DNA of 64,000 nucleotides from Callorhinus ursinus (Eukaryota > Chordata > Mammalia > Carnivora > Otariidae). A program made the position numbers and the translations under genes. The stretch lies in assembly GCF_003265705.1 (NCBI RefSeq), contig NW_020312867.1, positions 483,866-547,865 on the forward strand. Reading direction: 5' to 3'. The stretch's first letter is position 1. Each line of letters begins with the position of its first letter. Below are positions 21,940 through 33,827 of the stretch, in pieces. The notes beneath the pieces are model-generated. The model saw nothing but the letters and a program-made list of their open reading frames with translations, made no database searches and had not been told where the DNA came from.

Positions 21940-22870
21940 TGAAGCACACGCACCTTTAGTGAACATCGGAGTGAACTTTTACAAACGTTTACACCCGTGT
22001 AACCACCGCACAGATCAGGGAATGATCATAGCCAGCACCCCAGAGGCCTTCCTCCTGCCCTTTCCAACCCATATCCCCTTCCAAGGTAGAAGGTAGTCTA
22101 ACTAATCTCCATGGATTCATTTTGCTTCTTTCTGAGTTACATGTAACTGGAGTCACATGCCCTTCCGCGAGAGACCTCTGTTGTCAACAATATGCGTGGG
22201 AGACTCATCCGTGCGGTTGTGTGTGGTGAGAGTTCTCTCTTTCTTGTTGCCGGACAATGTCTCATTGTCTGAACACCATTGTCCCCACTTATCTGCAGAG
22301 ATACGCTCCAAAGCCCCCAGCGGATGCCTGAAACCATGGATAGTATCAAACCATACATACTTGATGTGATGAAGTTTAATTTATGCATTAGGCACAGCAG
22401 GAGATGAACAATAACTAGTAATAAAATAGAACAATTATAACAATATACTATAATAAGTTATGTGAATGTGGTGTCTCTCTCTCTCTCAAAATGCCTTATT
22501 GTGCTGTACTCGCCCTTCTCGTTGTGATCGATGAGTTAGTAAAATGCCTGCTCATTGAGATGAACAGAGGGGAATGACGTAGGCATCGGGATGCAGCATC
22601 AGGCTATGACTGACCTTCTGACCACACATCAGGAGGAGCGTCACCTGCTTCCAGACTGGGGTCGACCGCAGAAAACTGAAACCAGAGCACGGCTAGCCAC
22701 AGATAAGGGGTGACAACTTCTACCACAGCCACAGTTCATTCTACCGAGGATGAGCCCTTGGGCCGGGTCCAGTTTGGCCCTGGGATCATAAAAGCTGTCC
22801 CTGTGAAAATCATTGCACATGCACACGCATCTCCTGTGGGCGTAAACCCAAGGGCGGTGTAGGGTCTGAG
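21940..22870 (-). repeat. old antisense L1 interrupted by a Tigger element
   Basis: Left part 21960-22275 ('tttacacccgtgtaacc', 'cagatcagggaatgatcat', 'ccagcaccccagaggcc', 'gagactcatccgtgcgg') and right part 22719-22870 ('accacagccacagttcattc', 'gatgagcccttgggccggg', 'gaaaatcattgcacatg') are collinear with antisense L1 ORF2/3' sequence. The Tigger copy at 22276-22718 separates them. Confidence 0.6.
22276..22718. mobile_element. nonautonomous Tigger (Tc1/mariner) element
   Basis: Ends form imperfect inverted repeats: left 'tgtccccacttatctg' and right 'cagataaggggtgaca'. The interior carries family landmarks 'gcggatgcctgaaaccatgg', 'aataaaatagaacaattat', 'gtgtctctctctctctc' and 'caggaggagcgtcacctgc'. 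It encodes no transposase. It sits inside an older antisense L1. Confidence 0.8.
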
Positions 22871-23004
22871 TGTAACACAACTATTTCTTGAGGCCAAAAT
22901 GGTCTGGGCCAATCCGACCCCAATCTGATCTCTTCCCTGCACGGGAGTCAGATGATCTAAGATAGGCACCTGCTCAGATCCTTTTTGTGTTGAAAATCCT
23001 GCAG

Positions 23005-23515
23005 TAATGCTCCATTGCCCTTGGGATAAGATCCAAGCCTTCCGTGCCCTGGAGCCTGGTTATCCGTTCTCCCTCGTGGTGCGTCCACACCAGTCACACC
23101 CAACACCTCCCCATGTGCCTGCCATCATCAGCCCTTTCTCCAGGCCTTTGCAGCAGGCTTGGCTCCACCTTGAGCTGTGCTTGCCTCTCCCTGGCTGGCT
23201 CTACACCCCCTGCAGACTTTAGCACACTGCCCCGAAGAAGCTACCCCTGCATGTCTTGTCCACCTGTTTTCTTTTCCGTGGCTCCTTTTCTCCGTTCTCC
23301 TGCTGCTGGATGTTTTCACTTTGCTTCCTTCTGTGCCCTGCGCCCTGGTCTGTACAGATTTGCTTTGTTCTATTCGGCTTTGATTTCTGTGCCCGTAGCT
23401 CGTTTCAATTATGAAGCTCCGTTGAAGTTATTCCTTCACTTGTGTCTTGACAGCATAATCCATTCATTCAGGCTTCCCTCAACGAACATCCGGGGAATAT
23501 ATGAGACTCTCTGTT
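23005..23515 (+). repeat. L2 LINE 3' portion
   Basis: 'ctccattgcccttgggata', 'aagatccaagccttccgtgc', 'tttctccaggcctttgcagc' and 'gagctgtgcttgcctctccc' follow L2 ('ctccccattgcccttagaat', 'gggcctttgcacttgctgttcc'). The 157-codon frame here is a by-product. Confidence 0.65.
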
Positions 23516-23659
23516 AGCAGCAAAGCCGGGGGGTGGGGGGAGGCGGGAGTGAGACCCCTGAGACATGGAACCTCTGTCCTTGGACTCTTCAATCTGGGAA
23601 AGAAGATGGGATAAGCAGGTGGAGGGGTGGGCAATGGACGAGGCCTGCAATGAAGTAGA

Positions 23660-23814
23660 TACGGGTCTGAGCGCTGGATTCGCCCCTGACAGCCACGTGA
23701 CCCCGCGCAAACCGCTCACCTCCTCTGAGTACTGGACCTGCAGAACTCCAGACTCACGATTCTGTGGGAGGTAGATGAAAATGAATATGTAAAACACCCA
23801 GGACCATGCCAAGA
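23660..23814 (+). repeat. MIR SINE fragment
   Basis: 'gagcgctggattcgcccctg', 'agccacgtgaccccgcgcaa', 'aaccgctcacctcctctgag' and 'acacccaggaccatgccaag' follow the MIR order from core to 3' end. Confidence 0.55.
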
Positions 23815-23905
23815 ATCTATAGAATTGTCAAATCACCGTGCTGCACGCCTGAAACGAATATAATATTAAATGTCAACTCTACTTCAATTAAAATTTTTTT
23901 AATTA
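23815..23905 (+). repeat. L1 3' terminus
   Basis: 'gaattgtcaaatcaccgtgc', 'cgcctgaaacgaatataat' and 'tgtcaactctacttcaatt' followed by A/T-rich sequence match a common L1 3' end ('tatgtcaactatacttcaat' plus A-tail). Confidence 0.65.
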
Positions 23906-25869
23906 AAAAATATTTAAAGAATAGAGTGAGCTCTAAACTGAAGACCCTGAATGTGTCCTCTATTAGAAAGGAATACAAAATAACGGAGGCTATGGGGGAT
24001 GTTCCAGGGAAGAAAGCAGCGATCACAGAAACGAATTTTTGTTTCAAAGAGATTAAAAACAATTGAAACAAAAATCTTCGAATACTGGGTGAGTGACTTG
24101 TGAAAAGTAAGAAGTCACCAGCTATGTGGCTTTGCATAAATGGCGTGTGAAAAGAGGAAAAGCATGTGGCCGTCCAGGGAAAGAGTGAGAGGGTGGAGAA
24201 GGCTTCCCCGTCAGGCTAGCTGCAAGTCCTTTGCCCATGGAGTCCGGCCAGGCCAAGTTCCATCTCTGCTCCTGATACAGCTTCTCACCTGGAAAAAGCG
24301 GAGCTGGCCAGGTCACTTCCCACGTCCCATCTAGGACAAACATTCTCTCCGTTAGGAGAGAGAGTTGCTCAAGGGGAGTCCCAGTTCCATGCCATGCACT
24401 GGTCCTTGAAAAGACTGGAAAATGTGACTCATTCACACCAAGTCCAGACACCTACCTGCCCAGGGAGGTTTGCGTGACCATAGCGGACACAGCTCAAGGG
24501 CTCATGCCCCTTTCCCATCTGGTGCAGCCCAAGAGAGGCCTTTGGTTTGTTCTGAGCCCAGAGGGACACCAAAAAACGGCATGGCATTAATGTGAGCCAT
24601 TTCTGCCAAGATGCAATATGTTCCCTTGTTTACTGTCTTGGCCAGGGGAGGGGGCTAAGTTTAAGAGGCTCCCACTTGTCCTTCACCAGAATTCAAGGAA
24701 CCAACACGAGGTTCTGCCAGCTACCAAGTATCTCCATTCCAGGGATCCATGCAGGGATCTCAAAAGTGAGCCCTGGGTAGGATTATGTCACTATGGACCC
24801 TCTGTGAGCTAAACTTGAGCCAGGGCTCCATTTATTTCCTGGGTCCTCTATGCCCCACCCCTAATAGGCAGAGGGGCATAATAATGCTTCGAGTCTCTGG
24901 TCTCAGTGTCAACTAACATCTTTATCCGGGTGTCTTTGAAATGTCTGTGTATGCCCTCATTCCCACATTTACTAACCCAAATATACTCGAGGGATCCCTT
25001 TGGTGTGGCGCTGGAGGCCTCTCCACCATTGACACTTGCTGTGAGGTTGTAGGGAACTTCCTCCTGGATTCCTTCCCCCAATCAGTGGTTTTGTAGCTAA
25101 AACTGGTTCATTTCCAGAAACCAGCACTTGATCATAATTTTTGTTGCAGTGTTTGCCCTCAGCCTCTTCATTGTATATTCTTGTTATCTTTTGATTGTAT
25201 AGACTGAACATCATACTTGTTGGCTGCCCATCTATTTTGCCCCTAGAGTCACTGTGTTCTCTTAAGCATCCCACAGCTCTCTCAAGACCAGGGTCCTCTG
25301 GCTCCGCTCAAACTTTACCGCCCTTTATGGTAATTGTGCCTACCTTGCTTCTTCGGATAAAACGTTTTGGTATGGCTTAAGTTCACGTGGAATCTTATTA
25401 TACCCATTGCTAGCTGGGGCTCCTGTACCATCAAAGCTGCTCCTTCCATCGTTCCTGACCTGCAGAAGACAACACCACCGAGCTTCTCAGCAATACTGGT
25501 GTTCCCGTCACCGGCACACATCTTGTGTCTCTGGTAAATGGAGTGCCCTTTGGAAGCCTCTCAGGGAACATGATTGCTGATGACTTTCCCAAACTTATTC
25601 AGGATATTTTCTCAACAATGCCCTCTTCTCTGAGCCCTTTGATCTTTTCTTCCAACACCTGCCATGGCAGTTCTAGCATTTCTGGCTCATTTAATATGGG
25701 TCATGCTTTTCTCCAACTTTCTAAGAGCCATCTCAGAAATGTGTTAGGACCCTCTATGGAGGTCTTGGGCAAGATGCTAAATTCTTCATCATTAGAGGGT
25801 GCTCTTATCTCAATAAAATCTCCCATATACAACTTAATGTTTTCCTCACCTTGATTCAGCACCCTTAGG
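23906..25869. other. unassigned DNA
   Basis: No gene supported. 25100-25869 might be the degraded interior of a MaLR-type element because an LTR-like end follows at 25870, but I could not recognise a protein on either strand. Confidence 0.3.
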
Positions 25870-26035
25870 ATGCAGTCCCATGCATATTCTCATGGGACCC
25901 TTTCTCAAAAGGGATCACTTGCTTAGGTCAGGCCCACCACACCCATGGGGATAATAATATACAGGGCCTACACACTGGGGGAGCAGGAATCTTGAGGACC
26001 GTCTTAGAATTCTGCCTATCACATCTCTAAACCCA
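25870..26035 (-). repeat. possible MaLR-type LTR end
   Basis: In reverse complement the stretch begins 'gataggcagaattctaagac', then 'cctcaagattcctgctcccc', resembling 5' ends of some MaLR LTRs ('ggcagaattctaagatggcccc'). Only the first 100-150 bp is persuasive. Confidence 0.35.
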
Positions 26036-26924
26036 GTGATAACTACTGAGCTGTGAAACCAGAGATGTCTCCAGAAGTTTCATTTGTAAGGGACTCAGAT
26101 ATAGTCAAGAGAACTCCCTTCAGGAATGTCCAAATTCACCCATTCCAGACTCCCCACCACCCCCTCAGCAGCCTCCTCCACAGACAATAAAATAGAAATA
26201 GTCAAAAAGTGTACTTTGCATTCTAGCCAAAGACCTGATTCTACATGACATCACTGTTTCTTTTTCAAGTTTCCAGGTTGTTTAAAGTTCTTTACTCCGT
26301 CTTACAAATTTACTTCTCACCTGTAAGAAATAGAAAAAGGATTCAGCTAGCAGGTCCCTCCCAGGCATGTGGCAGATGAGAAACACTTCGGAGGGTGGCC
26401 CGGGAAGCCGTGTGCTATGGAACCCAGCCTCCTGTCCTGGGCCAGCCCGTGAGGTCATTGCCCCAATGGGTGCCTCCCCCCCGGAAAAGACCAGGGAGCA
26501 GGGGTGGGTTTGTGAGCATCTACCCTCCGGGGCAGTCTCTCTTTCAGTCTCTAACTGACTGCCTCTGTGGTTTCCTGCATACATTAAAGAAAATGTATGG
26601 GTGCAAGAGCCTGGAATTCAATAGCTCATAACTACAATTAACCACCATTAATTAATGGCTGCAAGACAAATGAGCCATGCGATCCGTTTATTCCTGGTTT
26701 GCAAGTATTTAAATTCACAGTAGGATGCAAACCCATTTTTCACCACTGTGAATTTAAAACAAGTTTGAATCAGGGCTGCGTGTTGCAGAAGGCAGGCAAC
26801 AATTTCCTTGCTCAGTATCTCACGTCTAAGCTTCCATGAATGGGAAGAGGCCGGCAGAGGCAAAGAATTCCCATGCACAACAGTAGTAGGAGCAGTTTGG
26901 AATCTGAGCACTTGCCTTCTTAAG
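26036..26924. other. unassigned unique-looking DNA
   Basis: No repeat or gene recognised. Confidence 0.4.
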
Positions 26925-27115
26925 ATAATAATGAGAATTATTATATGATAAGGCTTTGTGCCAGGCACTATGCTAAGAAATGTTTGGGCAGCATTTGATG
27001 TTAATCTTCACCATGTCCCCATGGGCAGTATTATTAATATCCCTATTTTATGCCCAAAGAAAGCAATGCTAAGAGAGGTTAAGCACTGCTCTAGAAACAA
27101 AGTTTTTCTTCCTCA
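26925..27115 (-). repeat. MIR SINE, antisense
   Basis: 'tgtgccaggcactatgctaa', 'ttaatcttcaccatgtcccc', 'tattattaatatccctattt' and 'aagagaggttaagcactgct' are in the order of reverse-complement MIR. Confidence 0.8.
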
Positions 27116-27394
27116 TTCCCACATGTCTTCCAGGATGCTCCCAAAGGGTGCCTTCAGACGACAATGCTCCTAATATTTACATCTCATCCATGGCCTGTGT
27201 CCTGACTTACCAAAACTTCCCAAATATTAACGAAATATTCTGCTTACCTCTAGGTTATCAATCCATCACCTGGACAGAGATAAGATTCAGAAGACAAAGA
27301 AAAGGAGAGATTTTGATCTTACTTAATAGAAAGCAGAATGAAATGGGGTTCTTATCTGCCCCACCAAGACATTTATCAATTACAAAGGGAAAAA

Positions 27395-27905
27395 TAGTAA
27401 CTTTACAGAAAAGAAACTTGGCCATCACCATCTTAACCAAGGGATCAAAGCCAATATCACCCATGATAAGACATGTCGACATCATGTACCCGGACAGGAA
27501 ATAGAACAGAACATCACTTCTGTGATATTCATGCCCCAAATGTCCAACCTCAATCTGATCATGAGGAAGAAAATTAGATGAGCCCAAATTGAGGGGCATT
27601 CTACCAAATAATTGACCAAGACTCTTCAAAAGTTTCAAGGTCATGAAAGATGATGAAAGACCAAGGAGTTATCACAGATTGGAGGAGACTGGAGACATGC
27701 CCGAAACAGAGAAAGGACATTAATGGAAAAGCTACAGAAATTCAAATCAAGTCTGTGGTTTAGTTAATAACATTGTGTCAATGAGGATTATCCTGTGTGG
27801 TAAGTATGCTCTGGTTATGGAAGATGTTACCGTTTGGAGAAGCTGAGTGAAGGGAATGTGGGAGCGCTCTATATTACTTTGCAACTTTTTTCAAAATATT
27901 TTTTT
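27395..27905 (+). repeat. old L1-type (L1M-like) 3' end fragment
   Basis: Landmarks 'ggccatcaccatcttaacc', 'aagacatgtcgacatcatg', 'aaattgaggggcattctacc', 'tcttcaaaagtttcaagg', 'acagattggaggagactgg' and 'gttaataacattgtgtcaa' follow a widespread old mammalian repeat in order. It is the same family as 4290-4585 but longer. A SINEC inserted at its 3' end. Confidence 0.6.
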
Positions 27906-28090
27906 TAAGATTTTATTTGTTTATTTGACAAAGAGAGCGAGGGAGTACAAGCAGGGTGAACAGTAGAGGGAAAGGGAGAAGCAGGCTTCCCGCGGAGCAG
28001 GGAGCCCGATGCGGGAATCATCCTGGGACGCCGGGATCATGACCTGAGCCAAAGACAGACGCTTAACGGACTGAGCCACCCAGGTGTTCC
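27906..28090 (-). mobile_element. carnivore SINEC SINE
   Basis: Minus orientation with 'aagattttatttgtttattt' tail and head ending 'ctgagccacccaggtg'. Imperfect flanking duplication: 'tcaaaatattttttt' (27891-27905) and 'tcaaaatgttttttt' (28091-28105). Confidence 0.9.
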
Positions 28091-28105
28091 TCAAAATGTT
28101 TTTTT

Positions 28106-29599
28106 AATGAAATGAGATCTGGACACAAAATCTTGGGTGATGTCCAATCAGAATTTTTCTGAAAAATGACTACCTTTAACACAGACATGGAGAAACCACT
28201 CTGTTTTAAAATGTTTCATTTGGTTAGATTTCCTAAATTTAAAAGGTCGGAAGGAAATATGTCCTATTGATTCACAAAACAGTTTGAAACAAATGTACAT
28301 TCTGCTTGAGAACGGCTAGCGGAAGCCGTGTGGAGTTAGTAAATAATACATGTCCTCATGTATTAAGGGCACCACGTAACAGGGATCAGAGCAGAGGGAA
28401 AAACGAAATAGCCTGTGCATGAGACTCTTGTGATTTCGGAGAGAAGAGATTGATGAAAAAGATAGTCTGAGATCTATGCTGTAAAAAATAAGTAGGATTT
28501 GTCCACTTTATCTACCATTTAATTAGCCATTTCTTGGTCAAATAGCATCCTGATTGTTTGCTTTTGCAGAATATCTTATGGAACACAAATTGAAAAAAAA
28601 TAATCTAAATGTTGATATTTTGAGAGTAAAGTCAAGGAATCATGTTTTTGTTTTGTTTTTAATCATTTAGGGTGAGAGAAACTTGAGCATGTGAACAATG
28701 GGGAAAGAGCAGGTGCAGGGAGCAAGGGAGTGTAGGTACGAGACTCCCCAGATAAGCAGTCATTGTAAAACACATCCCAGCCTCACAAACGTTCGGCTAC
28801 ACACACCCAGACTCTCATGGGACCAGAATCACGAGGATCCCAGGCCAGCAGAAAATTAACAGCTCCTTCCTAACCTACCCAGGCTTGGAAGGAATCATTT
28901 GTCTGCTTGGCACTGGAGGATGGGCTGCAAAGAAGCTAGCTCAGCTGGAGGGTCAAGAGATGGATGCAGTCTTCACCTGCTTCTTCCTGGCACACAGGAC
29001 AGGTGGCCCCAGTGGCGAACCCATAACTGCCTTGATGGGCCTGCCAGCCCCTCTTCAAGACAGGGATGTCCTCCCAGCGTGCACTGCATCTGTGAGCTCC
29101 CTTGTGTTGCATAAGATGTGATGGGAACATGGCCCCGTGCAGCTGGGCAGCACAGAGGTGCTATGCTTCTGATGCTCTAGAAAACTTCACCTTGAACTCC
29201 CAAATCTATGCATTCATGCTGCTTCTTTGGGGGTGGGCCCTCAGTGCTTTCCTGGATTTTCCCAAAGCCACACTCAAGCTTGTCATATCCATTCATCGGA
29301 AATCCATGATGAGAGTCGCACCTGTGTTCCTCACTGGAGGGTCTGGTGTGTGTGCCTCGTCCCTCTCTGATCTCCCTGGCTCAGTCACAGTTAGCAATGG
29401 CACCTCGTCACATGGACAATAACCCGACAGGGACAAATGCCTGATTAAGCTGCTAAACATTGCTGGCCACGCCGTAAACTTGTACCCACAAACATCTTAG
29501 ATCATTTTGCAAAGGTTGAGACTTTTATTATTCAAAGAACACATCCTTTAAAAGGAAACACACACAAAAAAGGTAAAAACAGATGGTGTTTATTTCTGT
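28106..29599. other. unassigned unique-looking DNA
   Basis: No repeat or gene recognised. Overlapping short frames at 28885-29121 look like chance. Confidence 0.4.
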
Positions 29600-29819
29600 C
29601 AGTTTAATATATCTTTTAAAACAATTGTCAATAGCATGCATATCCAACAGCAGAGAAATGTAAATAAAATTATACCAATTTGATGAAATAGTGTACAGCC
29701 AATAAAAAATGTGAATTAGCAATATGAGAAAGCAACCCCACATTTGTTTATGATATAATGTTAGATGAACAAAGCAGAATACAAAGTTTTAAGTACACTA
29801 GGAGTCAAACTAAAAACTG
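29600..29819 (+). repeat. old L1 3' region
   Basis: 'gtgtacagccaataaaaaat', 'ttagcaatatgagaaagcaa', 'atataatgttagatgaacaa' and 'agcagaatacaaagttttaag' follow the plus-strand end of old L1 ORF2/3' UTR. A SINEC was inserted at its end. Confidence 0.5.
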
Positions 29820-30011
29820 GGGCACCTGGGTGGCTCAGTCGGTTAAGCGTCTGCCTTTGGTTCAGGTCATGATCCCAGGGTCCTGAGATGGAGACCCACA
29901 CCAGGCTCCCTGCTCAGCGGGGGGCCTGCTTCTCCCTCCCCTGCCCACCTGTGTTCTCTCTTGCTATCTCTTTCTCTCGCAAATAAATAAATAAATAAAA
30001 TCTTAAAAATA
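29820..30011 (+). mobile_element. carnivore SINEC SINE
   Basis: Head 'ggcacctgggtggctcagtc' then 'ggttaagcgtctgcctttgg' (pol III box region), body 'tcatgatcccagggtcctga', pyrimidine tract and an AAAT-repeat tail. Imperfect flanks 'aaactaaaaactg' (29807-29819) and 'aaactgtaaaaactg' (30012-30026). This copy gives a clear lineage signal: arctoid-type body. Confidence 0.93.
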
Positions 30012-30026
30012 AAACTGTAAAAACTG

Positions 30027-31094
30027 TGTCTGCGTGCGGACAGTGTCTGGAGCCAACATGAGAGATGAAAACAGCTTTATTTGGGGTTTTTTTGTTATTG
30101 TCATTATAATGGTGTGGCCCAGTAAACAAAAAAATTTAAAATGAAAGATGAAAGAGTTCAACCAAAAGCCAAGCAATTTTCAGGGAAAAAACACTTATTG
30201 TTGAGTACTTTTTTGTGTGTGTTTTTATTCCCAGGGAAAACATATTCCATTTGGGAGAATGGATTATGTTTAAAATGATGCATAAAATATCTAGAAAAGG
30301 ATGTCGAGCTTTGCTTCTTCCAGCTGATACCCTTGAAGGCTACAGTGGGTGGTTTCCCTGCAGAAACAAGCCATGTCAGTGGGCTCAGTGGATGGAAGGG
30401 GGCCCGGGGGTGGGGGGAGAGAAGGATGTGTCTGAATCTCCCAGGGAGGCTTTTCATAAACACAGAAGCCTATCCCTCCAGCCACTGGAGATTCTGAGCC
30501 CAGTCCCTGAACTTGGGAAAAGCTCCCTAAATCACCCCAGCCCCTCCTGGTCTCCTACCTGGGGCCACAGATCTGTGGCCTTCCCTTACTGCATTTGTTC
30601 TATCCAAGGGCCGGCCATAAAGGGCAGGACAGAAATGCTTCGCAAGGCTCCGTTCTGCCTCAGGGAGCACTACCATTTGCCCAAGAGAAGGAGGACCCTC
30701 GTGTTCTCTTGGCCTTTCCTTGTTCTCTTGCCTGGACTCTGAAAGAATGAAAGATGAAGAAATGAAAGGTCCGGAGAGAGAGGTAGAGGCTACCTTCCCT
30801 TTGCACAAAGGGCCAAAGCCTGAGCAAGCGCAGACAAGTCCGGGCCGGGGGGGGGGGGGGTGAGTGCGGGGGCGTTGCAGTTAGAGAAATTCAAATCTGG
30901 CTCTTCTCAGCATGTAGCCTTGAGATTCAGAGGGTATAGGAAATTCGCTTTTTTCTTAAAAGAAAGATAAACCAAATATTCTATCCCTTAGCTCCCTGCC
31001 CGATCTAACGTTTCTGCCATGTCGTATTTCCCCATGCCTTTGAATAATAGATGTTTCCTCTCCCTAGAATGATTTTGTGGCATTTCTTTGCCCA
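30027..31094. other. unassigned DNA with a 14-G run
   Basis: No gene supported. 30847-30860 is an uninterrupted G14 tract. The 175-codon plus frame 30215-30742 has no recognised domain and is opposed by other frames. Confidence 0.4.
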
Positions 31095-31260
31095 TGAAAT
31101 TCCCATTCCCTCTCAGAAAGGTGAGTATTCCCACCCACATCTTACAGATGGCAAAACTGAAGTTAAATGACTCGCTGGAGGTGACACAAGACTGTGGATC
31201 ACAGATCTGTTTAAATGAAAACCCCAACGTCCTTCTACCACACTGCACCCCATTCATATA
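31095..31260 (-). repeat. MIR SINE, antisense
   Basis: 'cacatcttacagatggcaaa', 'actgaagttaaatgactcgc', 'aggtgacacaagactgtgg' fits antisense MIR ('ttttacagatgaggaaactgag..gttaagtgacttgc..aggtcacacag'). Confidence 0.65.
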
Positions 31261-32794
31261 CTGAGCATGTAATAATATAGGGTCTCGGGGCCTACCCAAC
31301 TATTTTTATTGTTATTAGTTGTTTAAAAGTGGTTCTTCCTCCCTGGGCTTAGTTCACATTAGAAGCCCAGTGCCTGCTGAAAGCATATGAAAGCTACTTT
31401 GCTGTGTTTGCATATATTCCCGGGCACACTCCTAAGAGCCTGATCCCAAACCACCGCTCCTGTCTGCACCATAGCACGAGGACCATGCCCTGGCAGGGAG
31501 GGCATTCTCACGATGTGCATTCACATATAAGCCAGGAGTCAGGCTGACTGTCTTTCCTTCTCAGCAAAACGGTGAGACCAAAGCTTCAAAAGATTCAAAT
31601 ACTCTGGAAGGGAAAAACTATCAGTTGCAAATACTGTTTCATGTATCTCATGAAATATGCATTTCCAAATGCAGAAAGATGACCAGACACATTGTATTCT
31701 GATACAAGAACAGACCTGCTGGCAGGAGGAAAAGCCTTCCTGTATGTGATTTCTGTGGGATGTGGGTCACGATGGAGACAGTGCACGGAGCCCTCTGCAG
31801 CAATCCGGACTCACACGCTTCCCTGGACAGCCTGCTGTCATGCCCGCCAAGACTCGCAGGTACTAGCCAACAGCAGGGGCAGGCACAGGGCTCGGAGCTG
31901 CCAGGGGGTGTGCTGGTAAATGTTTAAGAGTCAGCTCTCTTGCGGAGGAATGGGGAAGGTGTGCCCCGATGTGTAGTGTGTGCCAATTTCTGTGATGTAA
32001 ACATTCCTAGCCGGGCCATCTTCATGCGACCAATGTGACATTGACTAGTTAGCACAATCACAGAAAAATTAACAATCGGCTCTTGTGCGCTGCTACAAGC
32101 CAGGTCCAGCACACACTGGGGACTGCCACCCCTCTTGTGGCAACTATTTTAGGAATGATGGGCGCATCGGAACGTGATTCGGGAAATTCTTTAAATCCTA
32201 CACGCCAGATCAGCATCTCAGAACACTTTTTTAACACACAGATATCATCGACCCAATAAAACATGTGCTGCATAGCCATAAAATACAATGTTAAAAATAC
32301 AAATACATATTTATCTACATGTCTTTATCTCCCTCCCCTAAAAGGGGATTCATTTTTTTTTTTTTTTAGTGATTCTTTTAGATTGGTGTGTAGTTCCCTC
32401 TGCTTCCCCTGAGTATGATAGCAGACCAAACTGTATCATAGTGAGCACAAGAGAGAAAACAGCAAGAGGAAAGAGAAGGCAGTATATAACACTTCCTCGT
32501 TTGTGATACTAGACAGCAAAGTAACTGGGCTGGGAGGGAGGCACAGGTTGTGCACTGCTCCCAGGTACTTGGTCTGAGGGCTAAGGGAGGTGGGCTGGCA
32601 CAGGCGTCTGAGGAGGTCAGCCTGCATCCGTCCTGCCATCACCCTTTATTTCACAAAAGTATCAAGTCTACTACATGGACAGAAGTGGTAGGAGGGTTGC
32701 CATTCTAAATCTGAGAGGATTTCTTGTGCCTTTCCCCTGGTAGCCTCTTGGCTTTCAGCTCTCCTCGGGCTCTTCACATGCTTCTCCAGGGACT
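31261..32794. other. unassigned unique-looking DNA
   Basis: No repeat or gene recognised. Confidence 0.4.
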
Positions 32795-33130
32795 GAGTCT
32801 TGGGTCAGGCATCCCGAGGCCAACCCTGAGATGAGGCTTGGTATACAAGTGATTTATGAAGACGGTACTGCCAGGGGCAACTGGGAAGGTGTCGGGGGCC
32901 TGGGAGGGGAGCAGGACAGGGAAGGGGTGAAGCCATCTGAGGGCGCAATTTCAGGTGAAGCCCCACAGCCAATCACCCAGAGAACTCTGGAGTGTGGGTT
33001 ACCCTCAGAGCTGTCACCCTCACCTCGGGCTAGGGAGCAGTGATGCTCCTGCTCCCCCCCCCCCCGGTCACCAGTGGAGGGCCAGCTGGAGGGCATACAT
33101 TCCGAAGCACCCAGACTCACCTCAGCGTGG
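32795..33130 (+). repeat. unnamed dispersed repeat (LTR-like)
   Basis: 'aggccaaccctgagatgagg', 'tacaagtgatttatgaagac', 'actgccaggggcaactggg' and 'gagcaggacagggaaggg' share order with the reverse complement of 53340-53735. I recognise the layout from mammalian genomes but cannot name the family. A C12 run is at 33054-33065. Confidence 0.4.
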
Positions 33131-33827
33131 GCACAAGGGCTCGGGGGCCACTGCAGGTGTCGGCTGTTTGGAGGGAAAGCTCACTGGAGAAAGGTAGACC
33201 GAAAGGAGCAAGGAGATTGGCACAGGCTGCAAACTCCAACCCCACAGAGCTGAATAAAAAGGGAACAGGGGCAGAGACCTAGAGACGCACGCTCTGTCTA
33301 AGGGAGTCCGCGGACATTAAATGAATGCACACTGGGCCCCCCCGTGTGACCGTGCTCCATGTGATCTCTGTGCCCAGAACAGACCCGGCAGTCCCTCACC
33401 TGCTCTTTGAACAGTCACCCACCCACCCCCCCGTCTCATTCTCCCTCCCTTTCCCCTTCAGGAGAGCAGAAGAAGAGGGATCAGGCAGCATCACCGCGAG
33501 CCACATTTGTTCCCTCAGGAGCCACAAAACACCTACAGCGGAGAAGAATTGTTTGCACATAAGTCTCTCTCATGCCAGGCATTGTTCCAAAGCTCTTTTC
33601 TCAGTATCACAATTTGTTGGCTCCCTGGAAAGACTGGATGCCCATGAAGTTCAGAGTGACTATAGCCCAGCTCTGTTTGGAGCCCCTTCTTCTCCACCAA
33701 CACCCGCTTGTCCCCGCTGGTGAGAAGCCTGAAGACACCGCTACCTCATCCATCAGCCCTGCAGTCTTCCTGTGACACAGCATCCACGGGGACCATGTCT
33801 GTGCCTGGGCGAATTAAAGTTGTTCTG
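33131..33827. other. unassigned unique-looking DNA
   Basis: No repeat or gene recognised. The frame at 33325-33723 has no known motif. Confidence 0.4.

Noticed and set aside
23044..23517. A 157-codon frame as a candidate gene
   Set aside because: It lies within L2-derived sequence and has no domain; an overlapping frame on the other strand is equally open.
25100..25869. Internal region of a MaLR or ERV element
   Set aside because: An LTR-like end follows it, but I could not recognise any gag- or pol-like block on either strand, so it is not called.
30215..30742. A 175-codon plus-strand frame
   Set aside because: No recognised domain and no family resemblance; overlapping frames of similar quality exist on the other strand. 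Without transcripts it cannot be called a gene.
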